64,000 bases of DNA from Pseudarthrobacter sulfonivorans (GTDB lineage Bacteria > Actinomycetota > Actinomycetes > Actinomycetales > Micrococcaceae), in the NCBI RefSeq assembly GCF_024391045.1, contig NZ_JANFCZ010000003.1, positions 186,001 through 250,000 on the forward strand, in the 5' to 3' direction. The translations under genes and the position numbers were made by a program. Shown in pieces: positions 47,338 to 55,030 of this stretch. Under the pieces are notes generated by a model, which was not told the origin of the DNA, did no database searches, and was given only the letters and a program-made list of their open reading frames with translations. Numbering within the stretch: position 1 is the stretch's first letter; every line of letters begins with the position of its first letter.

Positions 47338-48213
47338 ATGACCGCAGAAGCCACCAGCCAGGACCTGCTTCCTGCCGACCTTTCCATGGGCACGGTGATG
47401 CTCAAGGTAGGCGACATGAAGGTGATGGGCGACTACTACCAGCGGGCGTTGGGGCTGGAAGTCGTCGCTGAAGCGGACGGCGGCCTGTACCTCGGGCGCC
47501 GGCGGCGCCCCCTGGTCCACCTGGCACCAGCCCCGTCGCTGCATCTGCCGGGCAGGGGAGAGGCGGGCCTGTTCCACACGGCCCTGCTCTTTGAAGACCA
47601 GTCCGCGCTGGCCGCGACTGTGGCCACCGCCGCCCAGTATGACCCGCGACTCTTCACCGGCAGTGCTGACCACCTGGTCAGCGAGGCCTTCTACTTCAAC
47701 GACCCCGAGGGCAACGGCATCGAGCTCTATTGGGACCGGCCCCGGAAGAACTGGTCCTGGAACGGCACCGAAGTGGTGATGGACAGCCTGGCCCTGCCGC
47801 CCCAGCGCTACCTTGAGCAGCACCTTTCCCAGGAATCGCTGGACGGCCAGCTTGCCACAGGCGCCGGCGTGGGCCACATCCACCTCCAGGTGGGTGACGT
47901 TCAGTCCGCGCACAAGTTCTACGTGGACACCCTGGGCTTCGAAAAGACCGCAGGCTGGCACGGGCAGGCCCTGTTTGTTTCGGCCGGCGGCTATCACCAC
48001 CACATGGCCATGAACGTGTGGAACAGCCGCGGCGCCGGTCCCCGGAAGGACACCCTGGGCCTGGGAGAGGTGCTGATCGAAGTGCCAACAGGAGACGACG
48101 TCGGTGCCCTCGCCGACCGCCTGAAGGTCGCCGGGCTGGCGTCCCACCACACCGGAGCCGAACTGCGGTTCGAGGATCCGTGGCGCAACAATATCCGGGT
48201 TGCCGTCCGGTAG
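47338..48213 (+). CDS. VOC-family dioxygenase/glyoxalase-like protein (CatE type)
   Basis: The protein has 291 residues from ATG 47338, eight bases after GGGAG. Two vicinal-oxygen-chelate modules are visible. The first is LKVGDMKVMGDYYQRALGL with DPEGNGIELYWDRP, the second GHIHLQVGDVQSAHKFYVDTLGF. Metal-ligand candidates are the His of GHIHLQ, the Glu of GIELYW and the His of FHTALL. This layout matches CatE/MhqE-type extradiol dioxygenases, which deal with catechols and hydroquinones. Substrate is unproven. The strong promoter with palindrome suggests tight induction. Confidence 0.88.
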   Translation: MTAEATSQDLLPADLSMGTVMLKVGDMKVMGDYYQRALGLEVVAEADGGLYLGRRRRPLVHLAPAPSLHLPGRGEAGLFHTALLFEDQSALAATVATAAQYDPRLFTGSADHLVSEAFYFNDPEGNGIELYWDRPRKNWSWNGTEVVMDSLALPPQRYLEQHLSQESLDGQLATGAGVGHIHLQVGDVQSAHKFYVDTLGFEKTAGWHGQALFVSAGGYHHHMAMNVWNSRGAGPRKDTLGLGEVLIEVPTGDDVGALADRLKVAGLASHHTGAELRFEDPWRNNIRVAVR

Positions 48214-48327
48214 GCAGCCCTGGCCGGAAGTGCGCCCCGCCATGCACTAGGCTGATTTTGAACGGCCGGGGCTGCACTCGATGCTGCCCGCCAGGGCCGC
48301 AACGTCGACGGAATGAGGGCTGTTCCC

Positions 48328-48765
48328 ATGGGCTTCACTGAAATTTTTGTTGCAACCCACGACGCCGCACTGAAACGTGCCGGCATCCTTGACGCCGGCG
48401 GCTCGCCGTCGGGTTCCGCGCTGCGGATTCCGGGAGTCAGTGACTTTGAGATCGAACAGCTTGGCGACCTCGCCGGTACGGCCGTGCACGCCGGCGGTGA
48501 GGGCTATGAACTCGCCATGGTGGACGTTTCCAGCGACTCCCTCCTCGGAGTTCCGCCGGCCATGGTCCGGGCCCTCGCGGACCTCCTCAGCTACGAGACC
48601 GAGGGTGAAGGCAACGTGCTGGACGACGTCGCCGAGAATTGGGCGGCCCAGGACGACATGCCCTTCGGGGCAGCCGACGCGCGCACCTATGTGCAGCAGC
48701 TCGCGGAGCTCGCCAGTGGAATCGACGACGCCGATCGCACCGGGTTGTACGTCTGGTCGTCCTAG
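48328..48765 (+). CDS. Hypothetical protein
   Basis: The product is a 145-residue acidic protein with no family I can name. It begins MGFTEIFVATHDAALKRAG, and later has GEGYELAMVDVSSDSLLGVPP, LADLLSYETEGEGNVLDD and VQQLAELASGIDDADR. It looks globular and cytosolic, without signal or membrane segments. ATG 48328 stands nine bases after GAGGG; ATG 48313 is a less likely alternative. It lies between a VOC gene and rpsP on the same strand, with separate promoters likely. Codon use looks like the neighbours', so recent transfer is not indicated. Confidence 0.75.
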   Translation: MGFTEIFVATHDAALKRAGILDAGGSPSGSALRIPGVSDFEIEQLGDLAGTAVHAGGEGYELAMVDVSSDSLLGVPPAMVRALADLLSYETEGEGNVLDDVAENWAAQDDMPFGAADARTYVQQLAELASGIDDADRTGLYVWSS

Positions 48766-48813
48766 CGGCCTGCCGTCCCCGGGCCCGCGCCGCGGGCCTG
48801 GACCCGTGCCAAG

Positions 48814-48842
48814 TCGAAATCCTGACGCTGATCTGGCACAAT
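48814..48842 (+). promoter_or_regulatory. Candidate promoter of the rpsP operon
   Basis: TCGAAA (48814-48819) and CACAAT (48837-48842) are 17 bases apart. The -10 lies in GGCACAATAA, a string also found at 58841 before the DUF3145 gene. Transcription would start near 48849, giving a leader of about 125 bases. Confidence 0.4.
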
Positions 48843-48973
48843 AAACAGGTACTCGATCTGCGTGGCCCCTCTCTCCGCGTTCGGATCCTGTCCTTCGAAC
48901 CCTCAAGTATGGCCCGCCCCACGGGTGCAGAACGTCGGTTCACCCCTTTTCTGAAACAGGAGTGACCACAAAA

Positions 48974-49390
48974 GTGGCCGTAAAGATTCGCCTTAAGCGC
49001 TTCGGCAAGATGCGCGCACCGTACTACCGCATCGTCGTCATGGACTCCCGCGCCAAGCGCGATGGCCGTGCCATCGAAGAGATCGGCAAGTACCACCCCA
49101 CCGAAGAGCCGTCATACATCGAGGTCGCTTCCGAGCGTGCCCAGTACTGGCTCTCCGTTGGCGCCCAGCCCACCGAGCAGGTTGCCGCGATCCTGAAGAT
49201 CACCGGTGACTGGCAGAAGTTCAAGGGCCTGCCGGGTCAGGAAGGCACCCTGAAGACCAAGGCTCCCAAGGCTGCCTTCGTTGCACCGGAGAAGGGTTCC
49301 GTTATTATTCCGGAAGCCATCACCAAGAAGGCAAAGCAGTCTGACGCAGCAGAGGCTCCGGCCGAAGCAGAAGCCACCGAGGCTGAGTAG
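48974..49390 (+). CDS. rpsP: 30S ribosomal protein S16
   Basis: The protein has 138 residues starting at GTG 48974 ([21 protein letters not shown]), 11 bases after AGGAG; GTG 48962 directly abuts the ribosome site and would add four residues. The core S16 domain ends near residue 80. The C-terminal 55 residues are an Ala/Glu/Lys-rich extension ([16 protein letters not shown]) typical of actinobacteria. First gene of rpsP-KH-rimM-trmD-rplS. Confidence 0.97.
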   Translation: MAVKIRLKRFGKMRAPYYRIVVMDSRAKRDGRAIEEIGKYHPTEEPSYIEVASERAQYWLSVGAQPTEQVAAILKITGDWQKFKGLPGQEGTLKTKAPKAAFVAPEKGSVIIPEAITKKAKQSDAAEAPAEAEATEAE

Positions 49391-49391
49391 A

Positions 49392-49634
49392 TTGCTGGCA
49401 GAAGCGCTCGAACACCTGGTCCGGGGAATCGTTGATTCACCGGAAGATGTCAAGGTCAGCTCGAAGAACAACCGGCGCGGGGACACCCTCGAGGTCCGTG
49501 TTCATCAGGATGACCTGGGACGGGTGATCGGCCGCCAAGGCCGCACCGCACGTGCACTGCGCACGGTTGTGGCGGCTCTGGCAGACGGCGAACCGGTAAG
49601 GGTCGACGTCGTCGACACCGACCGCCGCCGCTAA
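49392..49634 (+). CDS. KH-domain RNA-binding protein (KhpA type)
   Basis: The protein has 80 residues from TTG 49392, one base after the rpsP stop. The sequence LAEALEHLVRGIVDSPEDV and the GXXG-like GRVIGRQGRTARALRTVV define a type II KH domain. In other bacteria KhpA binds many small RNAs and mRNAs, partly with KhpB, and affects cell division and ribosome biogenesis. Position between rpsP and rimM is conserved. The longer open frame overlaps rpsP and is not used. Confidence 0.92.
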   Translation: MLAEALEHLVRGIVDSPEDVKVSSKNNRRGDTLEVRVHQDDLGRVIGRQGRTARALRTVVAALADGEPVRVDVVDTDRRR

Positions 49635-49658
49635 GCGCTCGGCAACAACAGCTTTATT

Positions 49659-49704
49659 GCTCCGGCCCTTCCACCCCTGGCGGTGGAGGGGCCGGAGTGC
49701 TTTT
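49659..49704 (+). terminator. Intrinsic terminator between the KH gene and rimM
   Basis: A 17-bp stem with one G-T pair (49659-49675 with 49682-49700) and a six-base loop is followed by TTTTA. It may reduce readthrough into rimM-trmD or mark an internal promoter downstream. It lies 25 bases after the KH-gene stop. Confidence 0.75.
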
Positions 49705-49764
49705 ATCAACCAGTGCTTTTAACACAACACCGTGGGTCATCCCACAACCGGAACAGAGGAACAG

Positions 49765-50310
49765 ATGCAGCTTCAGGTGGCGCGAATCGGGAAACCGCAC
49801 GGAATCCGCGGGGAAGTGACGGTCCAGGTGCTCACTGATGCTCCCGCCGACCGTTTTGTCCCGGGGACCGAGTTTGTGGTGGAGCCGGCCTCGGCCGGGC
49901 CGCTGACGGTTGAAAGCGCGCGCTGGAACAAGGACATCCTCCTGCTCGCTTTCGAACAAATTGAAACCCGGAACCAAGCTGAAACCCTCCGCGGCGCGAA
50001 GCTGTTCATCGAAACCGAAGAGCTGGACGAGGACGATGATGAAGGCTGGTACGAGCACGAACTGGTCGGCCTTGAGGCCCGGGTAGGCTCGCAGGTGGTG
50101 GGCAGGGTTGCCGCCCTGCACACCATGCCCGTTCAGGACCTACTGGTGGTCGAAGACGCCGACGGCAAGGAAATTCTCATCCCGTTTGTTGAGCAGATCG
50201 TCCCGGAAGTCAACATTGCCGAGGGGTTTGTGCTGCTCACGCCGCCGGACGGACTGTTCGAAATCAACACCGACGAAGCTGCCGCCGGCGAACCGGAAGA
50301 CAACGCGTAG
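49765..50310 (+). CDS. rimM: Ribosome maturation factor RimM
   Basis: The protein has 181 residues from ATG 49765 behind AGAGGAA. MQLQVARIGKPHGIRGEVTV is the RimM N-terminal barrel. The C-terminal PRC-barrel has YEHELVGLEARV and ILIPFVEQIVPEVN. It binds S19 and helps 30S head assembly. The stop abuts the trmD ATG directly. Confidence 0.97.
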   Translation: MQLQVARIGKPHGIRGEVTVQVLTDAPADRFVPGTEFVVEPASAGPLTVESARWNKDILLLAFEQIETRNQAETLRGAKLFIETEELDEDDDEGWYEHELVGLEARVGSQVVGRVAALHTMPVQDLLVVEDADGKEILIPFVEQIVPEVNIAEGFVLLTPPDGLFEINTDEAAAGEPEDNA

Positions 50311-51159
50311 ATGAGAGTCGACGTCGTCAGTATCTTCCCTGAATACCTGGCGCCCCTGGAGCTCTCGCTCATCGGCAAGGCCCGGCAGGACGGCCTGCTG
50401 GACCTGCGGGTCCACGACCTGCGGAGTTTCACCACCGACAAACACCGCACCGTGGACGACACCCCATATGGCGGCGGCGCCGGCATGGTGATGAAGGCCG
50501 AACCGTGGGCCCAGGCGCTGGCTTCGGTGGCTGAGGCCAGCGCGGACAGGGCAGCCGCGCCGGTGCTGATCGTGCCGTCACCGGCGGGGGAGCGGTTTAC
50601 CCAGGCGCTGGCCTATGAGCTCGCGGAAGAGGACCAGCTCGTTTTTGCCTGCGGCCGTTATGAAGGCATTGATGAGCGCGTCATCGAATGGGCAGCGGAG
50701 CACTTTACGGTCCGGACCGTCAGCCTGGGCGATTACGTCCTCAATGGCGGTGAAGTAGCCGTCCTGGCCATGGTTGAGGCCATCGGGCGGCTGCTGCCGG
50801 GTGTGGTGGGCAACCCCGAATCCCTGGTGGAGGAATCGCACTCTGACGGACTGCTGGAATATCCCGTGTACACCAAGCCCTCCGTTTGGCGGGATCGGGA
50901 GGTTCCTGCGGTGCTGCTGAGCGGCAACCACGGGAAGATCGCGCAGTGGCGCCGTCACGAACAGTATCGGCGGACGGCTGAACGCCGCCCTGACCTCCTG
51001 GAAACGTTCGACGCCGGCAAGCTGCCCCGCGCCGACCGGACTGCTCTTGCCGGCCTCGGCTACGACGTCGTCGACGGCCGCCTCCATCCCCGCCCGTCCG
51101 CAGCAGGTGCAGGCAGTGCCGGCAGCCAACCCGATCCCGGCGTGGACCCTTCGGCCTGA
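50311..51159 (+). CDS. trmD: tRNA (guanine37-N1)-methyltransferase
   Basis: The 282-residue SPOUT methyltransferase makes m1G37, which prevents +1 frameshifting. [45 protein letters not shown] and the trefoil-knot [13 protein letters not shown] are all present. The C-terminus has a Gly/Ala/Ser-rich tail beyond the usual 250 residues. Its stop codon lies in a 15-bp direct repeat (51153-51185). Confidence 0.98.
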   Translation: MRVDVVSIFPEYLAPLELSLIGKARQDGLLDLRVHDLRSFTTDKHRTVDDTPYGGGAGMVMKAEPWAQALASVAEASADRAAAPVLIVPSPAGERFTQALAYELAEEDQLVFACGRYEGIDERVIEWAAEHFTVRTVSLGDYVLNGGEVAVLAMVEAIGRLLPGVVGNPESLVEESHSDGLLEYPVYTKPSVWRDREVPAVLLSGNHGKIAQWRRHEQYRRTAERRPDLLETFDAGKLPRADRTALAGLGYDVVDGRLHPRPSAAGAGSAGSQPDPGVDPSA

Positions 51160-51185
51160 GCATCCGCCCCGGCCTGAGCATCCGC
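51153..51185 (+). repeat. 15-bp direct repeat across the trmD stop
   Basis: GGCCTGAGCATCCGC occurs at 51153-51167 and again at 51171-51185, 18 bases apart. The first copy holds the trmD TGA stop. It looks like a small tandem duplication at the gene end. Confidence 0.8.
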
Positions 51186-51201
51186 TTCGAATCGGGGGCA
51201 A

Positions 51202-51231
51202 TTGGCTCAAGGCACGCTAGTGTGGCAAAAT
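51202..51231 (+). promoter_or_regulatory. Promoter of rplS
   Basis: TTGGCT (51202-51207) and CAAAAT (51226-51231) are 18 bases apart. Transcription near 51238 would give a leader of about 190 bases before rplS. Such a length allows autoregulatory structure, but I recognise no specific motif. Confidence 0.5.
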
Positions 51232-51428
51232 TAGTCCTTGTGTCTGCTGGGTCCGCACCTGCCACAGGGGGAGCGCAACCAACAGCTTAGACAACCCGGT
51301 ACTTTCAAGCAGTGAAGGCACCGGACCACTTAACTTTCGGCGGTAAATTGCCGGGGCGCCCTGCGTTCCCGGGTTTGGCCGCCGTGACCCAAAGTGAATG
51401 ACCCGTGGCGTTCACCAGGAGTGCAATT

Positions 51429-51788
51429 ATGCATATTCTCGATTCCGTAGATGCAGCCTCGCTGCGCACCGATGTTCCCGAGTTCCGCGCAGGTGACACC
51501 CTCAAGGTGCACGTGAACATCATCGAAGGCAAGAACTCCCGTGTCCAGGTCTTCCAGGGCTTCGTCCTGGGCCGCCAGGGCGACGGCGTCCGCGAAACCT
51601 TCACGGTCCGCAAGGTCTCCTTCGGCGTCGGCGTGGAGCGTACCTTCCCGGTTCACTCCCCGATCATCGACAAGATCGAGCTCGTTACCAAGGGTGACGT
51701 GCGCCGCGCCAAGCTTTACTACATGCGTGAACTGCGCGGTAAGGCTGCGAAGATCAAGGAAAAGCGCGACTTCCAGACCGCCAAGTAA
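51429..51788 (+). CDS. rplS: 50S ribosomal protein L19
   Basis: The protein has 119 residues from ATG 51429, eight bases after [43 protein letters not shown] and [14 protein letters not shown] are the L19 blocks. It lies at the 30S-50S interface. A perfect terminator hairpin follows at 51883, already inside the next reading frame. Confidence 0.98.
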   Translation: MHILDSVDAASLRTDVPEFRAGDTLKVHVNIIEGKNSRVQVFQGFVLGRQGDGVRETFTVRKVSFGVGVERTFPVHSPIIDKIELVTKGDVRRAKLYYMRELRGKAAKIKEKRDFQTAK

Positions 51789-51871
51789 GTCCCCGGGACC
51801 TACAAAGCAGGCCCCAGCCGTGCCAGGCCAGCGCCAGAGCCACTAGCAACAGCGCCCCAGGAATACGGATC

Positions 51872-52549
51872 ATGGACCAGACAAAACGCCAGCCCAGAAG
51901 AATGGGCTGGCGTTTTGCGTTCCTGGCGCTGATCCTCGCCGTGGGCATCAGCGGACTGGTGCGTTCGCTCTGGCTGGACGTCTACTTCATTCCCTCCGAC
52001 TCCATGGAACCCGTGCTTGAAGGCGGCGACCGCATCCTGGTCTCCAGGACCGATTTCCGCGATGAACCCATCCGCCGCGGCGACATCGTCGTGTTTGACG
52101 GCAGGGGATCTTTTGCCCCGCTGAACAGCGGAAAAGGTCCGCTGGTAGAGTCCCTCACCGCAACGAGTCAGTGGCTGGGCCTGACCGGGAGTGACACCAC
52201 CTACGTCAAAAGGGTCATCGGGCTCCCCGGCGATACCGTGGTCTGCTGCGATGCCGGCGGAAAGCTCACCGTGAACGGGACGGCCCTTGAGGAACCGTAC
52301 GTCTTTGCGGGTGACAGGCCGAGCACCCAGAAGTTCACCGCCGTGGTCCCCGAGGGACGGCTGTGGCTCATGGGCGACCACCGCTCGGTCTCCGCTGATT
52401 CACGCAGCCTGCTCGGCGCACCCGGCGGCGGTATGGTGCCGCTGGCCAGGGTAATCGGCAGGCCGGTCCACATCATCTGGCCGCTTGATAGATTTGCTGA
52501 AGTACCACGGCCGTACGCGGCAGGACCTACCACAGAGAACGGACCGTAG
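51872..52549 (+). CDS. lepB: Signal peptidase I (first copy)
   Basis: This 225-residue membrane serine protease removes Sec signal peptides. One N-terminal membrane segment (about 13-33) is followed by the catalytic Ser44 in YFIPSDSMEPVL, lysine in [12 protein letters not shown], and the box MGDHRSVSADSR. Its first 15 codons contain the arms of a strong intrinsic terminator (51883-51918), so expression after rplS may be attenuated. ATG 51902, inside the hairpin, is an alternative start (MGWRFAFLAL). A second, different lepB follows directly. Confidence 0.95.
   Translation: MDQTKRQPRRMGWRFAFLALILAVGISGLVRSLWLDVYFIPSDSMEPVLEGGDRILVSRTDFRDEPIRRGDIVVFDGRGSFAPLNSGKGPLVESLTATSQWLGLTGSDTTYVKRVIGLPGDTVVCCDAGGKLTVNGTALEEPYVFAGDRPSTQKFTAVVPEGRLWLMGDHRSVSADSRSLLGAPGGGMVPLARVIGRPVHIIWPLDRFAEVPRPYAAGPTTENGP
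51883..51918 (+). terminator. Intrinsic terminator inside the 5' coding end of lepB
   Basis: A perfect 14-bp stem (51883-51896 with 51903-51916) with loop GAAGAA ends in TTTTGCG. The A-rich 5' edge and T-rich 3' edge also allow function on the minus strand. It starts 11 bases after the lepB ATG and 94 bases after the rplS stop. Confidence 0.85.
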
Positions 52550-53371
52550 ATGCCCGAGAACAACACGCCGACACCCGGGACGCCGCGTGACGGCGCCGAG
52601 GGAACCGCGGATCAGTCAGCGCCGGACACCGGCGCTGACGCATCGCGGTCACCGGGGGCACAGGGCCGGCGTTCGGCGCCTTCGAAGGCTAACGATGGGG
52701 TGCCCGGACAGATATTTGTCTGGCTGAAGGAGGTTGCCACCGTGGTGGTGATCGCCGTGGTGCTGTCCTTCCTGATCAAGACTTTCCTGTTCCGGGCGTT
52801 CTATATCCCGTCCGAGTCCATGGTGAACACGCTGGACGTGAACGACAGAATCTTTGTCAACCTGCTGGTCCCCGAGCCGTTCGCGCTCTCGCGGGGTGAT
52901 GTGGTGGTCTTCCGCGATACCCAGGGCTGGCTGGCAGCTGCCCCGGCGAAGGAGTCCGGCCCGTTTACGTGGGTCCAGGATGGCCTCACGTTCGTGGGGC
53001 TGCTGCCGGACAGTTCTGAACAGCACCTGGTTAAACGCGTCATCGGGCTCCCGGGTGACCACGTGATCTGCTGTGACGACGCCGGTAAACTGACGGTTAA
53101 CGGAACGCCGATTAATGAAACCTATGTCAACGCCGCGGAGGTGCCGCAGGTCCGCCCCTTCGACGTGGTCGTTCCGGAGGGAAAGGTATGGGTCATGGGC
53201 GATAACCGCAACCATTCGGCTGATTCCCGCTCCCATCTGGACACCAACGGCGGATTCGTGAACCTTTCGGACGTGGAGGGCAAGGCGGCCGTCATCGCGT
53301 GGCCGCTCAACCGGATTTCTGTGCTGGACAATTACCCCGACGTCTTTCGGAATGTGCCTGCGGGGGGATAA
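52550..53371 (+). CDS. lepB: Signal peptidase I (second copy)
   Basis: This 273-residue paralogue has a 55-residue low-complexity, Pro/Gly/Ser-rich cytosolic N-terminus, a membrane segment at about 60-80, Ser90 in [11 protein letters not shown], lysine in [12 protein letters not shown] and [12 protein letters not shown]. It starts right after the first lepB stop. Tandem type I signal peptidases are common in Gram-positive bacteria and often differ in substrate preference. rnhB follows two bases after. Confidence 0.96.
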   Translation: MPENNTPTPGTPRDGAEGTADQSAPDTGADASRSPGAQGRRSAPSKANDGVPGQIFVWLKEVATVVVIAVVLSFLIKTFLFRAFYIPSESMVNTLDVNDRIFVNLLVPEPFALSRGDVVVFRDTQGWLAAAPAKESGPFTWVQDGLTFVGLLPDSSEQHLVKRVIGLPGDHVICCDDAGKLTVNGTPINETYVNAAEVPQVRPFDVVVPEGKVWVMGDNRNHSADSRSHLDTNGGFVNLSDVEGKAAVIAWPLNRISVLDNYPDVFRNVPAGG

Positions 53372-53373
53372 CT

Positions 53374-54150
53374 GTGTCTACAGCCGCCCCGGCTCCTCTG
53401 GGCCCTCCCGTTAAAGCAATTCCCGTCAAAGCAGTTCCCGTTAGAGCGGCGACCCGCCCGGCCGCAGGCCCCCGCTCCAAAGCGCCTACGCTTCGATACG
53501 AGCGAACCTTTAAGGCCCAGGGTGCCCGATACCTGGCCGGCGTCGACGAAGTGGGTCGGGGGGCCCTCGCGGGACCTGTGAGCGTCGGAATCGCCGTCGT
53601 GGACCTCCTTACCCAGAAGTCCCTCCCCGGCGTGCGTGACAGCAAACTGCTCAGCCCCCCGGAGCGGGAGCGGCTGGCACCCTTGGTCCGGAACTGGAGT
53701 GTGGCTTCGGCAGTGGGCCACGCCTCAGCGGCTGAAATTGACGCCCTGGGCATCATTGCGGCCCTGCGGCTCGCCGGGACCCGGGCATGGTTGGAGATCC
53801 TCACAGCAGGTGTGAGCCCGGACGTTGTGCTGCTCGATGGCAGCCACAACTGGCTCTCACCGGCAGGACAGCTGTCCTTGTTCGAGGAGCCTGTGACTGA
53901 GAATGGCTGCGAGGCGCCGGTGCACACCAAGGTGAAGGCAGACATGCAGTGCCAAAGCGTGGCTGCTGCCAGTGTAATCGCCAAAGTGGAACGCGACCAG
54001 CAGATGCGCGGCCTGCATACCGAATTTCCCGGTTTTGGATGGGACGTCAACAAGGGGTACGCCACGGCCATTCACCGCGACGCCCTGCGCCTGGCCGGCC
54101 CCACCCCCTACCACCGGGTCAGCTGGAATCTCCTCGGCGGCGACCTCTGA
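53374..54150 (+). CDS. rnhB: Ribonuclease HII
   Basis: The protein has 258 residues from GTG 53374, six bases after GGGGGGA. The catalytic domain opens with [16 protein letters not shown] (Asp58, Glu59). Further acidic residues are in RDSKLLS and [19 protein letters not shown] marks the C-terminal part. It removes ribonucleotides and RNA primers from DNA. An unusual 45-residue N-terminal extension has the repeat [13 protein letters not shown]. The rplS-lepB-rnhB order is standard. Confidence 0.96.
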   Translation: MSTAAPAPLGPPVKAIPVKAVPVRAATRPAAGPRSKAPTLRYERTFKAQGARYLAGVDEVGRGALAGPVSVGIAVVDLLTQKSLPGVRDSKLLSPPERERLAPLVRNWSVASAVGHASAAEIDALGIIAALRLAGTRAWLEILTAGVSPDVVLLDGSHNWLSPAGQLSLFEEPVTENGCEAPVHTKVKADMQCQSVAAASVIAKVERDQQMRGLHTEFPGFGWDVNKGYATAIHRDALRLAGPTPYHRVSWNLLGGDL

Positions 54151-54217
54151 TACCCGGTGCGGGGCTGGATCGCGCGGTGCTGTGCCCGGGGAGTCCCCGA
54201 TGGTGCAAGATGGAAGC

Positions 54218-54544
54218 ATGAGTGCTGAAGATCTTGAAAACTATGAAACCGACATGGAGCTGCAGCTCTACCGTGAATACCGGGACGTCGTCGGGCTCTT
54301 CAGCTACGTTGTCGAAACGGAGCGTCGCTTCTACCTCGCCAACCATGTTGACCTCCAGGCCCGGAGTGCGGATGGCGAGGTCTACTTCGACCTGACCCTG
54401 CAGGACGCCTGGGTGTGGGACGTGTACCGCTCGGCACGGTTTGTGAAGACAGTCCGGGTACTGACCTTCAAGGATGTCAACGTCGAAGAATTGCCGCGCA
54501 ATGAAGAACTGGCCCTGCCGAAGGACGTTGACCTCGGCAACTGA
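54218..54544 (+). CDS. DUF2469 family protein
   Basis: This 108-residue acidic protein, MSAEDLENYETDMELQLYREYRD (start only), belongs to DUF2469, an actinobacteria-specific family that follows rnhB. It contains GLFSYVVETERRFYLAN and VYFDLTLQDAWVWDVYR. No catalytic motif is evident and its function is unknown. CAAGAT stands exactly six bases before the ATG, so the mRNA is probably leaderless. Confidence 0.92.
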   Translation: MSAEDLENYETDMELQLYREYRDVVGLFSYVVETERRFYLANHVDLQARSADGEVYFDLTLQDAWVWDVYRSARFVKTVRVLTFKDVNVEELPRNEELALPKDVDLGN

Positions 54545-54673
54545 CGCCGGCTGACGGGCCACTTCTCCTCCCCACCTTCCCAATCAGGGCAGTTTCCGCC
54601 GGGGTTACCCACATAGCTGAATTTTTTTCGGCCGCCCGCCGTCATGCCCTGCAGGCTTGAGGCGGAGGTAGAA

Positions 54674-55030
54674 ATGAAAGCCAAAGACCTGTTGGGCCAG
54701 CGCGGCGAGGAGCTCGCCGCCGGCTATCTTGAATCGCTGGGCATGCTGGTGGTGGAGCGCAATTGGCGCTGTACCGAAGGCGAAATAGACATCGTGGCTC
54801 TGGACGGGGACGCACTCGTGATCGCCGAGGTGAAGACCCGGCGGTCCCTGGACTACGGCCATCCCTTTGAAGCTGTGGGTGCGGCCAAGCTGGCCCGCCT
54901 GCACCGGCTCGGATCCGCGTGGTGCCGGGACCGCGAACTTCGGATGCCGTTGCGTCGGGTTGATGTGGTTGCCGTGGTGGACGACGGCGGCGGCGATCCC
55001 TTGGTGGAACACCTCAAGGGGGTGGGGTAG
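54674..55030 (+). CDS. YraN family (UPF0102) nuclease-fold protein
   Basis: The protein has 118 residues from ATG 54674 behind GGAGG. It has the restriction-endonuclease-like core GEIDIVALDGDALVIAEVKTR, with the D-x(n)-ExK arrangement (Asp, Glu, Lys) expected for a metal-dependent nuclease. Family members sit beside rnhB or yifB in most bacteria. Its biological role is uncertain. The stop abuts the yifB GTG. Confidence 0.93.
   Translation: MKAKDLLGQRGEELAAGYLESLGMLVVERNWRCTEGEIDIVALDGDALVIAEVKTRRSLDYGHPFEAVGAAKLARLHRLGSAWCRDRELRMPLRRVDVVAVVDDGGGDPLVEHLKGVG

Noticed and set aside
51238..51428. Specific L19 leader regulatory RNA
   Set aside because: The leader is long enough, but I could not identify the conserved elements of any described ribosomal protein leader.
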